Assembly: GCA_963851405.1 (NCBI GenBank)
Contig: CAWKPB010000004.1
Coordinates: forward strand, 124,001-188,000
Direction of reading: 5' to 3'
From: JANPBY01 sp963851405
GTDB lineage: Bacteria; Actinomycetota; Actinomycetes; DATJPE01
Length of the DNA: 64,000 nt
The notes under the pieces are model-generated. The model made no database searches, was not told where the DNA came from, and saw only the letters and a list, made by a program, of their open reading frames with translations. Every line of letters begins with the position of its first letter. Within the stretch, counting starts at the first letter, position 1. Positions 8,114 to 17,810 of this stretch are shown in pieces. Made by a program: the position numbers and the translations under genes.

Positions 8114-11100
8114 CTACGAACCGCCACCCGTGGGTACGAGGGTTCGCACGGTCCTCAACGCCACGGACAAGGTGGCGAGGTCGAAGAGCTCCGCCTGGCC
8201 GATGTCGTTGAGCGTCCCTTGAGCGCGCGCCAACCCTTCGGCGTTCGCCTGCTCCCAGTGCGCGATGCGGCTCTCCGGGTCCGTGGGTTCTGGCGCCGCC
8301 AACAACACGCTTCTCGTCAACGCGGCCAGCACCTCGTACAGGTCGTAGCGCAGGGCCATCCGGGCGAGCGCGGCCCAGCGGTCGTCGCGCGGGAGCTTGG
8401 TGATGCGCGTCAACATCCGGTCCATATCGAAGCGTTCGGACAGGGCGAAATAGACACCCGCGACCTGTTTCGCCTCTTCTCCCGTCGCAGCCGCAATCTC
8501 GACCACTTCCAGCAGCGAGAACTCGTCGAGCTTGGCCGCCGTCGCTCGCGCCAGATCCGGGGGCACGCCCTGTGCTTCCAACTCGCCCTGCCGCTCCTGC
8601 AGCCGGTCCTGCTCTCGGCCCCGCAACAGATCGGGGACCAAAGGGATGAGCTCGGCAACGCCAGCGAAGTGCGTGATCTCGGCTTCGACGTCGAACGCGC
8701 TCCGACGGGCCTGGAGCAACCAGCGGGTAGCCCGGTCGAGCAACCTGCGGCATTCGAGATAGATGGCCGTCTGCGCATCGGTCGACACGACGTTGTCCAA
8801 CTCCTCGACGCTGACCCAGAACTCCTCGAGTCCGAAGACCTCACGGATCACGGTGTAGGCCCGGGCCACTTCAGGCGGCGTGGCACCCGTCTCCTCGCCC
8901 GCTCGGAAGGAGAAGGTGATCCCGCCGCGGTTCACGAGGTCATTGACGACCATCGTGGTGATGATCTCCCGGCGAAGCGGGTGATCATCGAGCCGATCTG
9001 AATACCTCTCGAGCAACTGGCTCGGGAAGTAGCCTCGCAACGACCGCCTGAACCAGGGCTCATCCGGCAGGCCGGAGTCCAAGAGGTCCTCGGCCAGGGT
9101 CATCTTCGAATACGCCACAAGTACGGCGAACTCCGGGGAGGTGAGCCCGAGTCCGGCGGCATGGCGCGCGTCGATGAGGGAGTCCGACGGCAGGAACTCC
9201 AAGGCCCGGTCCAACTCCCCCCGGCGCTCCAACTGCCGGATGAAGCGCTTGTGCACGGTCAGCATGGAGTACGCCTGCACGCGGGCGTTACCTAGCAGAA
9301 CGTTTTGCTCGTAGTTGTCGCCGAGGACGTGCAGCGCCACCGGCTCGGTCATCTCGGCGAGCAACGAATTGCGCTGCTTGGTCGTGAGGTCTCCGCCACG
9401 CACGACCTGGTCGAGCATGATCTTGATGTTGACCTCGTGGTCGCTGGTGTCGACGCCCGCAGAATTGTCGATGGCATCGGTGTTGATCCGCACCCCGTTG
9501 AGGGAACACTCGATGCGGCCCAGCTGGGTGAACCCGAGGTTGCCACCCTCCCCCACCACGCGGCAACGCAGCTCTGCGCCGCTGATGCGGATGGAGTCGT
9601 TGGCCTTGTCTCCGACGTCGGGGTGGCTCTCGGTGGTCGCCTTCACGTAGGTGCCGATGCCGCCGTTCCAGAACAGGTCTACCGGCGCCTTCAGGATCGC
9701 CTGCATCAGTTCCTGCGGAGTCATATGGGCCGAGGGCGACGTCAAGTCGAGAGCCGCGCGCACCTCAGGCGAAATCGGCACCGACTTGGCGGACCGGGGG
9801 AAGATCCCCCCACCGGCGGACAGCAACGCAGCGTCGTAGTCACCCCAGGAGGACCGGGGGAGGTCGAACAAGCGCCTGCGCTCCGCGTACGACGTAGCGG
9901 CATCCGGGTTCGGGTCCAAGAAGATGTGTCGGTGGTCGAAGGCCGCGATCAGTCTGATGTGTTCGGACAGGAGCATCCCGTTGCCGAAGACGTCGCCGCT
10001 CATGTCTCCGACACCGGCCACGGTGAAGTCTTCGCTTTGCGTGTCGTGTCCGAGCTCGCGGAAGTGCCGCTTGACGGACTCCCACGCACCCCGCGCGGTG
10101 ATCCCCATCGCCTTGTGGTCGTAGCCGACCGAACCGCCGGAAGCGAAAGCGTCTCCCAGCCAGAACCCGTACTCGGCGGACATCGCGTTGGCGATGTCGG
10201 AGAACGTCGCTGTCCCCTTGTCGGCAGCGACGACCAGATAGCTGTCATCTCCGTCGTGACGCACGACGTGCTCCGGCGGAACGACGACCCCGTCCACTCG
10301 GTTGTCGGTGATGTCAAGCAACCCCGAGATGAACGTCTGGTAGCAGTGGACGCCCTCCGCCAGCCACGCCTCCCGGTCGACAGCCGGATCAGGCAACCGC
10401 TTGGGGCAGAAGCCGCCCTTAGCTCCAACCGGAACGATGACCGCGTTCTTGACCGCCTGAGCCTTGACCAGACCGAGCACCTCGGTGCGGAAGTCCTCCC
10501 GACGGTCGGACCATCGCAGCCCACCGCGAGCCACTGACCCGAAGCGCAGATGGACTCCCTCCACTCGGGGGCTATAGACCCAGATCTCGAATCGGGGTCG
10601 AGGTTTGGGCAGGTCGGGGATCCGCTGGGAGTCAAGCTTGAAGGAGAAGTACGGCTTGGCCGTGCCATCGGCCGCCGGCTGGAACACGTTGGTGCGCAAG
10701 GTGGCCTGGATCAGCGCAAGGAACGACCGCAAGATCCGGTCCTGGTCGAGACTCGCCACCGCATCGAGTCCCGCGGTGATCTCCTCAGCAATAGCCTCGG
10801 TCAGACCCTCACGTTCATTGGACAGCGCCGGATCGAAGCGGGCCTCGAACAGCCGCATCAACTGGCGGGCCAAGGTCAAGTTGGACTGAAGGCAGGACTC
10901 GACGTAGTCCTGGCTGAACATCGAGCCGGCCTGGCGCATGTACTTGGCGTAGGCGCGCAGGACGGCGGCCTGGCGCCAGGTCAGTCCGGCGCGAGGAACC
11001 AGGGCATTGAAGCCGTCGGACTCGGCCTGGCCGGCCCAGATCGCGGCGAACGCCCCTTCGAACAAGCCCTTGCCGGCCGCTCCTCCGAAGGCGCCGCTGT

Positions 11101-12970
11101 CCGAGCCCGGAAGGGAGTTGGCCCGCAGCCCGAAGTCGTACACGTACGCGGGCTCGGCCTCGGTGCGTTCGATCGTGTACGGCCGCTCATCAGTGACCTC
11201 GACACCGAGGCGCTGAAGCACCGGAAGCACTTCCGACAGTGAGACCGGCTTGCCCAGACTGAACACCTTGAATCGGCGCTCATTCGGCCCGGTCGCAAGC
11301 GAGGAGTAGAGATTGAGCGCCATCGCCCCGGTCTCGGCCAGCCCTTCGATCTGGCGTACGTCTGCGACCGCCGAACGAGCCGGGAAGTCCTCCTTGTAGC
11401 CCTCCGGGAAGGCGTCGTCGTAGCGCCGCTGGAGGATGGCCGCTCGCTCTTCCCCGCACTGGTCGATCAACGCGTCGTCGAAGTCGTCGGACCAAGCCCG
11501 GGTCGCCGCGAGCAGCTTCGCCTCGAGGTCGGCGGGGGCAGCGTCCGGCAGATCGGCGCCCGCCTTGACGCGGACCACGAAGTGCAAGCGCGCGAGCACC
11601 GATTCCGACACGCGCGCGGTGTAGTCGACGGCCCCTCCATCGAACGCCTCACGCAAGAGGTCTTCCATGTCGAGCCGCACAGCAGTCGTGTAGCGGTCTC
11701 GGGGGAGGTAGACCAGACAGGACATGAACCGGCCATACACATCGCGTCGCAGGAAGAGGCGAGTTTGGCGCCGCTCCTGCATCGCCAGGACCGCCATCGC
11801 TATGGGCAGGAGTTCCTCAGGAGAGATCTGGAACAGCTCGTCGCGCGGATAAGTCTCAAGAATCTGCAGCAAGTTCTTGCCGTCGTGGCTGGACGGATCA
11901 AAACCGGAGGCCTCCAGCACCTCGCGCACCTTGCGCCTCAGGACCGGGATGCGCAGGACGCTTTCGGCATAGGCCGAGGACGTGAACAGCCCGAGGAACC
12001 GGCGCTCCCCGCTGACGCGACCCTCGTCGTCGAAGGCCTTGACCCCCACGTAGTCCAGGTACGCCGACCGGTGCACGGTCGAGCGGCTGTTCGCCTGCGT
12101 GAGCACGAGCAGCTTGGGCTCTCTCGCCTTGACCCGCACCTCGGCCGGCAGCTTGTCGAAGGAGCTCGAGATTTGCTGATCAGCGCGCAAGATTCCGAGG
12201 CCGGTGCCCGGCTGGGCCACGAGGACGTCCCCACCGTCCACGTCGACGAGTGAGTACTCACGGACTCCGAGGAAGGTGAAATGGTCGTCGACCAGCCACT
12301 CCAACAATTCGCGTGCCTCCGCGGACTCCTCCGGCGGAACTCCGGCGGGGGGATTGTCGGTGAGAGACTCAGCCACCCTCGACGCCGCAGCACGCATCTT
12401 GGACCAGTCCTCGACGGCTTCCCGCACGTCGGAGAGCACCCGTCGAAGTCCGGCTTCGACTGCGGCCACCGTCTCGGGATCGGTCACCCGGTCGATCTCG
12501 ACCTGGATCCACGATTCGAGTACGGCGCCGTCGGCGAGCATCTCGCTCTCGTCCATCACCTCGAGAAGATCACCGGTAATGGTCCTGCGCACGACCATTT
12601 GGGGGTGGACCACCAACCGGATCGAGTGCCCGAGCACGGCGAGCTCGGCCGACACCGAGTCGACGAGGAAGGGCATGTCGTCGGTGACCACAGCGGCCAC
12701 CGTGTGACCGGAGGCCCACCCGTGAGCCTCGACCGTGGGAGTGAAGACCTGCACCTTGGCGGTGCCCTGCGGACGCGACATCGCTAGGTCTCGGTGCGAG
12801 TAGGCCGCTCCGGCCACATCCACGGGGTTTCGCCCGACCAGGTCCTCGGCTGCCACACGATGGTAGTAACGCTGAAGGAACGCGCCGTCGGCGTCATCGC
12901 CACCCGGCCCAGCGGCCTCAGTTGCCCGCTCGATCAGATCGGCCTTGGCCTCGTCGAGCCTTTTGTACAT
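8114..12970 (-). CDS. gdh: NAD-dependent glutamate dehydrogenase, large (~180 kDa) type
   Basis: About 1618 residues; converts L-glutamate to 2-oxoglutarate and ammonium with NAD. Order: an ACT-like N-terminal regulatory region (with TDDMPFLVDSVSAELAVLG), a long helical region, then the catalytic GDH domain carrying RFGSVARGGLRWSDR, the Lys motif VPVGAKGGFCPKR, GDMSGDVFGNGML and GGIGTYVKA, and a C-terminal helical domain. I prefer the ATG at 12970 (MYKRLDEAKADLIERA), which matches my recollection of Streptomyces relatives. The frame also has a TTG at 13030 that would add 20 residues, oddly similar to the segment that follows. It is 67 bp downstream of pruA, so glutamate made by PruA feeds straight into this enzyme. 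Confidence 0.95.
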   Translation of the reverse strand: MYKRLDEAKADLIERATEAAGPGGDDADGAFLQRYYHRVAAEDLVGRNPVDVAGAAYSHRDLAMSRPQGTAKVQVFTPTVEAHGWASGHTVAAVVTDDMPFLVDSVSAELAVLGHSIRLVVHPQMVVRRTITGDLLEVMDESEMLADGAVLESWIQVEIDRVTDPETVAAVEAGLRRVLSDVREAVEDWSKMRAAASRVAESLTDNPPAGVPPEESAEARELLEWLVDDHFTFLGVREYSLVDVDGGDVLVAQPGTGLGILRADQQISSSFDKLPAEVRVKAREPKLLVLTQANSRSTVHRSAYLDYVGVKAFDDEGRVSGERRFLGLFTSSAYAESVLRIPVLRRKVREVLEASGFDPSSHDGKNLLQILETYPRDELFQISPEELLPIAMAVLAMQERRQTRLFLRRDVYGRFMSCLVYLPRDRYTTAVRLDMEDLLREAFDGGAVDYTARVSESVLARLHFVVRVKAGADLPDAAPADLEAKLLAATRAWSDDFDDALIDQCGEERAAILQRRYDDAFPEGYKEDFPARSAVADVRQIEGLAETGAMALNLYSSLATGPNERRFKVFSLGKPVSLSEVLPVLQRLGVEVTDERPYTIERTEAEPAYVYDFGLRANSLPGSDSGAFGGAAGKGLFEGAFAAIWAGQAESDGFNALVPRAGLTWRQAAVLRAYAKYMRQAGSMFSQDYVESCLQSNLTLARQLMRLFEARFDPALSNEREGLTEAIAEEITAGLDAVASLDQDRILRSFLALIQATLRTNVFQPAADGTAKPYFSFKLDSQRIPDLPKPRPRFEIWVYSPRVEGVHLRFGSVARGGLRWSDRREDFRTEVLGLVKAQAVKNAVIVPVGAKGGFCPKRLPDPAVDREAWLAEGVHCYQTFISGLLDITDNRVDGVVVPPEHVVRHDGDDSYLVVAADKGTATFSDIANAMSAEYGFWLGDAFASGGSVGYDHKAMGITARGAWESVKRHFRELGHDTQSEDFTVAGVGDMSGDVFGNGMLLSEHIRLIAAFDHRHIFLDPNPDAATSYAERRRLFDLPRSSWGDYDAALLSAGGGIFPRSAKSVPISPEVRAALDLTSPSAHMTPQELMQAILKAPVDLFWNGGIGTYVKATTESHPDVGDKANDSIRISGAELRCRVVGEGGNLGFTQLGRIECSLNGVRINTDAIDNSAGVDTSDHEVNIKIMLDQVVRGGDLTTKQRNSLLAEMTEPVALHVLGDNYEQNVLLGNARVQAYSMLTVHKRFIRQLERRGELDRALEFLPSDSLIDARHAAGLGLTSPEFAVLVAYSKMTLAEDLLDSGLPDEPWFRRSLRGYFPSQLLERYSDRLDDHPLRREIITTMVVNDLVNRGGITFSFRAGEETGATPPEVARAYTVIREVFGLEEFWVSVEELDNVVSTDAQTAIYLECRRLLDRATRWLLQARRSAFDVEAEITHFAGVAELIPLVPDLLRGREQDRLQERQGELEAQGVPPDLARATAAKLDEFSLLEVVEIAAATGEEAKQVAGVYFALSERFDMDRMLTRITKLPRDDRWAALARMALRYDLYEVLAALTRSVLLAAPEPTDPESRIAHWEQANAEGLARAQGTLNDIGQAELFDLATLSVALRTVRTLVPTGGGS

Positions 12971-13037
12971 CGCGGTCCCGCCACCTGGTCCTGCGGACGC
13001 CGTTGTCCGCTCGATGAGGTTATCTCTCAAAACTGTC

Positions 13038-14669
13038 TCAGCGTTGGTGCGGGTGCCCGGATGTCGTCGGCGGCACCAAGGTCTCCTTGATGGACCGCGT
13101 CGATGTCCAGCGCATCAGGTTCTGTGGGGCGCCGGCCTTGTCGTTGGTCCCGCTGGCCCGGCCGCCACCGAATGGCTGCTGGCCGACCACAGCGCCAGTC
13201 GGCTTGTCGTTGATGTAGAAGTTGCCGGCGGCGAACCTCAGCTCGTGCGTGGCCTGCGCGATCGCGGCGCGGTCCTGGGAAATGATCGACCCGGTCAACG
13301 CGTACGGCGAGGCCGACTCAAGTTGCCGCATGGTTGCCACGAAGTCCGCGTCTTCGTACACGTACACCGACAAGATGGGTCCGAAGTACTCGGTGGAGAA
13401 GATCTCGTCGGTTGGGTCGGTCCCGACGAGGACCGTGGGCCGAACGAAGTAGCCGTCGCTGTCGTCGTAGGTGCCGCCGGCCAGGACCGTGATCGAGTCG
13501 GTGGCGTGTGCGCGGTCCAAGGCCTTCGACAGACGACCGAAGGCTCGGTCGTCGATGACGGCGCCCATGAAGAAGGAGAGGTCGGTCGTCGGCCCCATCG
13601 TGAGGGCGTCCACCTCATCGCGCAGGTCGTCTCGCATCCGCTCCCACAGGCTGCGTGGCACATAAGCCCGAGACGCCGCAGAGCACTTCTGTCCCTGGTA
13701 CTCGAACGCGCCACGAACCAACGCCGTGCGGAGCACATCGATGTCGGCGCTCGGGTGGGCCAGTACGAAGTCCTTGCCACCGGTCTCTCCCACGATGCGG
13801 GGGTAGGCCCGGTAGTCGCCGATGGACGCGCCGACGCGGCCCCAGAGCAGTTGGAACACACGGGTCGATCCAGTGAAGTGGATCCCAGCCAGATCGGGGT
13901 CGCTGAGAGCGACATCCGACATCGCGATGCCATCGCCGGTCACCATATTGATCACCCCGGGTGGCAGGCCCGCCTCTTCCAGCAGCGCCATCAGATAGTG
14001 CGCGCCGAACTGCTGCGTGTGGGCCGGCTTCCAGACCACGGTGTTGCCCATCAACGCCGGCGCGGTGGGGAGGTTGCCGGCGATCGCCGTGAAGTTGAAG
14101 GGCGTGACCGCGTAGACGAAACCCTCGAGCGGTCGATAGTCGGCGCGGTTCCAGATCCCCGGCGACGACGCCGGCTGTTCCTCCAGGATCTGGCGGGCGA
14201 AGTGGACGTTGTACCGCCAGAAGTCGATGAGCTCGCAGGCGGCATCGATCTCAGCCTGAATGGCCGTCTTCGACTGCCCGAGCAAGGTCGCGCCGTTGAG
14301 CGTCTGGCGCCAGGGGCCGGCCAACAACTCAGCAGCCTTGACGAAGATCGCCGCGCGGTCGTCGAAGTCCATCTCGCGCCAGGCGACAGCTGCGTCCTTG
14401 GCGGCCTGCACCGCGGCCCGCGCATCATCGGCGGTCGCCTGGTGGAGCACTCCGAGCACGCTGCGGCGCGCATGCGGCTGAACCACCTCGATGGGCTCCC
14501 CCGAACCCAGCCGTCGATCGCCTCCGATCGCCATCGTCAGCTCCGGAGCCGTCGCCAGCAGCCGGTCCACGCTGGCCTCGAGTTCGGCGCGCTCGGCGCT
14601 TCCGGGCGCGTACTGCAACACCGGCTCGTTGATCGGGGCAGGAACGCGGGTGACGGCGTCGAGCGACAT
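13038..14669 (-). CDS. pruA: L-glutamate gamma-semialdehyde (P5C) dehydrogenase
   Basis: A 543-residue aldehyde dehydrogenase that oxidises glutamate 5-semialdehyde, the open form of pyrroline-5-carboxylate, to glutamate with NAD. Seen in the sequence: FNFTAIAGNLP, NTVVWKP in the nucleotide-binding fold, the Glu motif VGETGGKDF, and the catalytic Cys motif EYQGQKCSAASR. The latter two are characteristic of the PruA branch rather than generic ALDH. The ATG is preceded by GAGGAG. The proline dehydrogenase partner (putA/prodh) is not in the window. Co-transcription with the NAD-glutamate dehydrogenase suggests a proline/arginine-to-2-oxoglutarate route. Confidence 0.95.
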   Translation of the reverse strand: MSLDAVTRVPAPINEPVLQYAPGSAERAELEASVDRLLATAPELTMAIGGDRRLGSGEPIEVVQPHARRSVLGVLHQATADDARAAVQAAKDAAVAWREMDFDDRAAIFVKAAELLAGPWRQTLNGATLLGQSKTAIQAEIDAACELIDFWRYNVHFARQILEEQPASSPGIWNRADYRPLEGFVYAVTPFNFTAIAGNLPTAPALMGNTVVWKPAHTQQFGAHYLMALLEEAGLPPGVINMVTGDGIAMSDVALSDPDLAGIHFTGSTRVFQLLWGRVGASIGDYRAYPRIVGETGGKDFVLAHPSADIDVLRTALVRGAFEYQGQKCSAASRAYVPRSLWERMRDDLRDEVDALTMGPTTDLSFFMGAVIDDRAFGRLSKALDRAHATDSITVLAGGTYDDSDGYFVRPTVLVGTDPTDEIFSTEYFGPILSVYVYEDADFVATMRQLESASPYALTGSIISQDRAAIAQATHELRFAAGNFYINDKPTGAVVGQQPFGGGRASGTNDKAGAPQNLMRWTSTRSIKETLVPPTTSGHPHQR

Positions 14670-14759
14670 GCCAACAGCTCCTCAGTCAAGATCGAGCCGT
14701 CGGCAGGGGCTGGACGGCAGGACGGCAGGACGAGCCCATCCTGGCACGCGCCGGACGCG

Positions 14760-15212
14760 CTAGGCGGTGGCCTCGGCGATCAGCTGCCCGACCTCCTGCG
14801 GGGCGTACCAAAGCAGGCTCAAGCCCTCGAGGTCCCCCGCCCGGACGCGGCTCTCGTCGGCCTTCTCATCGACGTGCACCGAGACCACGTCGGCCCACGC
14901 GAGGGGCGCACTCAGGCGAACCGCGGAAGCACCCGACTCTGGGGCTGGCCGGACCACGTCGCCAGGGACATCCGCCGCAATCACGACTCTTCGCGTCGGC
15001 GCCTCGCGCTCGCCCCGAATCAGGGCAAGGGACACGTCGGCCGCGTCCAAGAGCGCCTCGAGCTCAAGGCCTTCGTCGTCCTCGCCTGGCAGGCCCGCCC
15101 GCAGGTCCGCCGTGACAGCGGCCGCGCTGGGCGCCTCGGCACTGCCCTCCTGGTGAAGACGTCCCAGCATGAGGAAGGTGCCCGGGACATAGACCCGCAC
15201 GGGCGCGCTCAC
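14760..15212 (-). CDS. Conserved actinobacterial protein of unknown function (DUF6912-like)
   Basis: 150 residues, soluble, acidic, beginning with a VRVYVPGTFLMLGRLHQEG-like segment that I associate with small actinobacterial DUF6912-type proteins; I could not check this. The start overlaps the patatin stop by 4 bp, so it ends the WS/DGAT-patatin operon. No catalytic motif, signal peptide or membrane helix is visible. Function unknown. Confidence 0.65.
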   Translation of the reverse strand: MSAPVRVYVPGTFLMLGRLHQEGSAEAPSAAAVTADLRAGLPGEDDEGLELEALLDAADVSLALIRGEREAPTRRVVIAADVPGDVVRPAPESGASAVRLSAPLAWADVVSVHVDEKADESRVRAGDLEGLSLLWYAPQEVGQLIAEATA

Positions 15213-16186
15213 GCCCAGCTCTGCTCGTCGGCGCGGGCCCGAGTAAGCGACAGGGCTGCCGTGCGTATCGCGGTCTCCAGCACAGGGACCCGGCGGCTGG
15301 GATCCATCAGATTGGCGCCGATCACCTCGAGGTCCTCTCGACCGGGGCCGAGCATGGTCACCGACCCACCAGCCCGACGGACCTTGGCCGCCTCCCCCAG
15401 CATGCGGCGGGTGACCGAGCGGCGGAAGGCGCGCTCCAAGCGGGCCGGGACGCTGCGGGGCTGGTCGTAGTCAAAGGAGGCGTTGGGCGCCAGCACGTAC
15501 ATCTCGTCCAGCTCCAGGCCCGCCATCAAGTCGACCGACGTCGCCGAGCAGGTTCCGCCGTCGACGTACCTGGCTTGGTCGATGACCACCGGCGGGTACC
15601 AGCCGGGAATCGAGCACGACGCCAGGACCGCCTCGGACAGGGCCGCTTGGGGGGCCCCGGGTCGACCGAAAGCGACCCGTCGACCGGTGTCGTAGTCCAT
15701 GGTGACGATCCACAACGCCGGGTGTGGCGACCAGGCGTCGGCCGGCGTGACTGCTTCCACGAGGTGGCTCACCGACCACAGCGAGCCGCGGCCCGGCGGC
15801 AGGACCGACGACATGACCGCCGTGGGCGGGAGCCGACGAGGGGCTCGTACGGCCCTCGCCAGCAGTCGTCGTGAGCCGATCCGGAACTGCGGGCGACCGG
15901 GTAGCGCACCGCCGGTCGCGCGGTCGTAGTCATAGGTGTAGCCGGCGAGGGGGCCCTCAGTGACCATCTGACCAAGCTGATGATCGACCAGGTGCCCGAC
16001 CGAAACCCCGGCTCCCAGCAGCGCGCCCACGACGGAACCAGCAGAGGTCCCCACGATCACATCGGCGTCGCGGGCGTCGAAGCCGGCGACGTCCTGAAGC
16101 GCCTGGAGCGCACCAATCGTCCAGGTAGCGCCCAGCACTCCTCCGGCGCCCAGCACCAGCCCCCGCCTTGGCCCCGAAGCCGTCAA
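15209..16186 (-). CDS. Patatin-like phospholipase (RssA-type)
   Basis: About 325 residues. The patatin Ser-Asp dyad is present: oxyanion-hole Gly run LGAGGVLGATW near the start, nucleophile motif GTSAGS near residue 47, and the Asp motif YVDGGTCSATS. The product should be a cytoplasmic or membrane-peripheral lipid acyl hydrolase. I place the start at TTG 16186, which overlaps the WS/DGAT stop as TTGA and has GAGGCGG ahead of it; the ATG at 16228 is inside the WS/DGAT gene. Pairing a lipid hydrolase with an acyltransferase suggests storage-lipid or membrane-lipid turnover, as inference. Confidence 0.85.
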   Translation of the reverse strand: MTASGPRRGLVLGAGGVLGATWTIGALQALQDVAGFDARDADVIVGTSAGSVVGALLGAGVSVGHLVDHQLGQMVTEGPLAGYTYDYDRATGGALPGRPQFRIGSRRLLARAVRAPRRLPPTAVMSSVLPPGRGSLWSVSHLVEAVTPADAWSPHPALWIVTMDYDTGRRVAFGRPGAPQAALSEAVLASCSIPGWYPPVVIDQARYVDGGTCSATSVDLMAGLELDEMYVLAPNASFDYDQPRSVPARLERAFRRSVTRRMLGEAAKVRRAGGSVTMLGPGREDLEVIGANLMDPSRRVPVLETAIRTAALSLTRARADEQSWA

Positions 16187-17574
16187 CGCACCGCCTCGTG
16201 CAACTCCGCAAGTGCATCGCCCATGCACTGCCCGAGAACATCGACGTCGGGCATCGCATCGCGATCGGCGTTGAGCCCGAAGAAGACCCCCCCGTTGTAG
16301 GACGTCAGCCCAATGCTGACCGCCTGCCCTTTCGCCAGGGGCACCACGGGGTACGCGGCTTCCATCAGGGCGCCGGCGCTGTACAAGGGGAACTGCGGCC
16401 CCGGCACGTTGGTCACGACCAGGTTGAACATGCGTCGAGACAGGCCGCTGCCCAGCCGAGCACCCATCGAGTGCAAGGTCGGCGGCGCGAACCCTGCCAG
16501 GCCGACCAGTGCCTCAGCCCCCACTGACTGGCCGGTCTCCTTGTGGGCCTTCATCGCGTAGGAGACCTGGTGCAGTCTCATGATGGGGCTCGGCTCGCCC
16601 ACCGGAAGGTCAACCAGATAGGAAGCCACCCGGTTGCCCAGGGCGCCGTTCTCGCTGTCGGAGCGGACGCTGACCGGGACCAGCGCCCTGACCACCGTTG
16701 CTCCGCCCACGGCCTCACCGCGGGTCATCAGCCACGAGCGAAGTCCTCCTGCGACCACGGCCAGAACCACGTCGTTCACCGTGCCGCCGTGCTCCTTACG
16801 GATGGCCTTGTAGTCATCGAGACGGGTGTCGATGGTTGCGTATCGGCGAGCGGACCCGATCTCAGCGTTCAGCGGACTCGTAGGCGCCGTCCGAGCGACG
16901 GTACGAGCCATCGCCAACACCCCCACGCCCGCGCCCACGAGGCGCTCGGTGGTCCGACGGACATCCCCAGCCATCCCGCGCACCGCATCCATCGCGTCGG
17001 TGGGTCGCCGGACCAAGTCCGCGACTGCGCCTGCGATCAGCTCGACCGACGAAGGCTCAGCGGCGGGGCGCCAGGTGTCGGCCGGGGTCTCTCGGGGTTC
17101 GGGCGTCACGTCGAGCAGCACCTGCCCGATGTCGACAGCGCTCACCCCATCCACCATGGCGTGGTGGGTCTTGGTGAGGATCGCGAAACGGTCGCCCTCG
17201 AGCCCCTCGACCAGGTAGGTCTCCCACAGCGGGCGGTTGCGGTCCAGGGGCCGACTCATGATCCGCGCGACCAGTTCGCGCAACTGATCATCAGTCCCGG
17301 GACGGGGCAGCGCCGAACGTCGGACGTGGTAGGCGACGTCGAAGTCCTCATCGTCGACCCAGACCGGGCTGGCCAGGTGGCCGGGCACCCAACGAATGCG
17401 CTGCCGGTAGCGCGGCACGAAGGCGATCCGCTTACGAATCAGCCGGATCAGGCGGTCGTAGTCGAAACCCGCATCCGGCAGAGCGAAGACGGCGACCCCA
17501 CCGACATGCATCGGCGTGGTCTCTTCTTCGAGATACAGGAACGAGACATCGAGCGGGTTGAGGCGATCAGACAC
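16183..17574 (-). CDS. Wax ester synthase/diacylglycerol acyltransferase (WS/DGAT)
   Basis: About 463 residues. The acyltransferase active site HHAMVDG (HHxxxDG) is present, followed by the C-terminal WS/DGAT domain with TNVPGPQFPLY. It joins acyl-CoA to diacylglycerol or fatty alcohol to form triacylglycerol or wax esters at the membrane. The start chosen is GTG 17574 (VSDRLNPLDVSFLYLE), the usual family beginning, with GAGGAG 11 nt upstream; an ATG at 17631 would add 19 atypical residues. It is the first gene of a three-gene operon with the patatin and a small DUF protein. The 236 bp to the divergent lipoprotein gene carry the promoters; nothing else is seen there. Confidence 0.92.
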   Translation of the reverse strand: MSDRLNPLDVSFLYLEEETTPMHVGGVAVFALPDAGFDYDRLIRLIRKRIAFVPRYRQRIRWVPGHLASPVWVDDEDFDVAYHVRRSALPRPGTDDQLRELVARIMSRPLDRNRPLWETYLVEGLEGDRFAILTKTHHAMVDGVSAVDIGQVLLDVTPEPRETPADTWRPAAEPSSVELIAGAVADLVRRPTDAMDAVRGMAGDVRRTTERLVGAGVGVLAMARTVARTAPTSPLNAEIGSARRYATIDTRLDDYKAIRKEHGGTVNDVVLAVVAGGLRSWLMTRGEAVGGATVVRALVPVSVRSDSENGALGNRVASYLVDLPVGEPSPIMRLHQVSYAMKAHKETGQSVGAEALVGLAGFAPPTLHSMGARLGSGLSRRMFNLVVTNVPGPQFPLYSAGALMEAAYPVVPLAKGQAVSIGLTSYNGGVFFGLNADRDAMPDVDVLGQCMGDALAELHEAVR

Positions 17575-17810
17575 AGTTCTGCGGTCTCCTCGATCGGCAC
17601 GTCGGATGGTCAGGGCTTCGGTAACCGACAACGAACGGCCATGGTGTCACGCCGGCCACGCATGAGCAGGGCCAAACCGCGCCAAGCCGGACCGAAACCA
17701 GACGGGCCGCCCAGGTAACCTGAACGAGATGGTCGGGCGAGACAAGCGCCGGACTTTCCGTTGTCCCCGCCCCAAGAATCCAGCCTACTCAGCAGCCGGA
17801 GTCCTTCATC

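Noticed and set aside
12945..15470. Very long plus-strand open frame (841 codons) over pruA and neighbours; similar ones at 28272-31121 and 57287-59005.
   Set aside because: Each lies antisense to a well-identified gene (pruA, secA, receptor 1) and has Arg/His/Pro-rich composition typical of GC-rich antisense frames.
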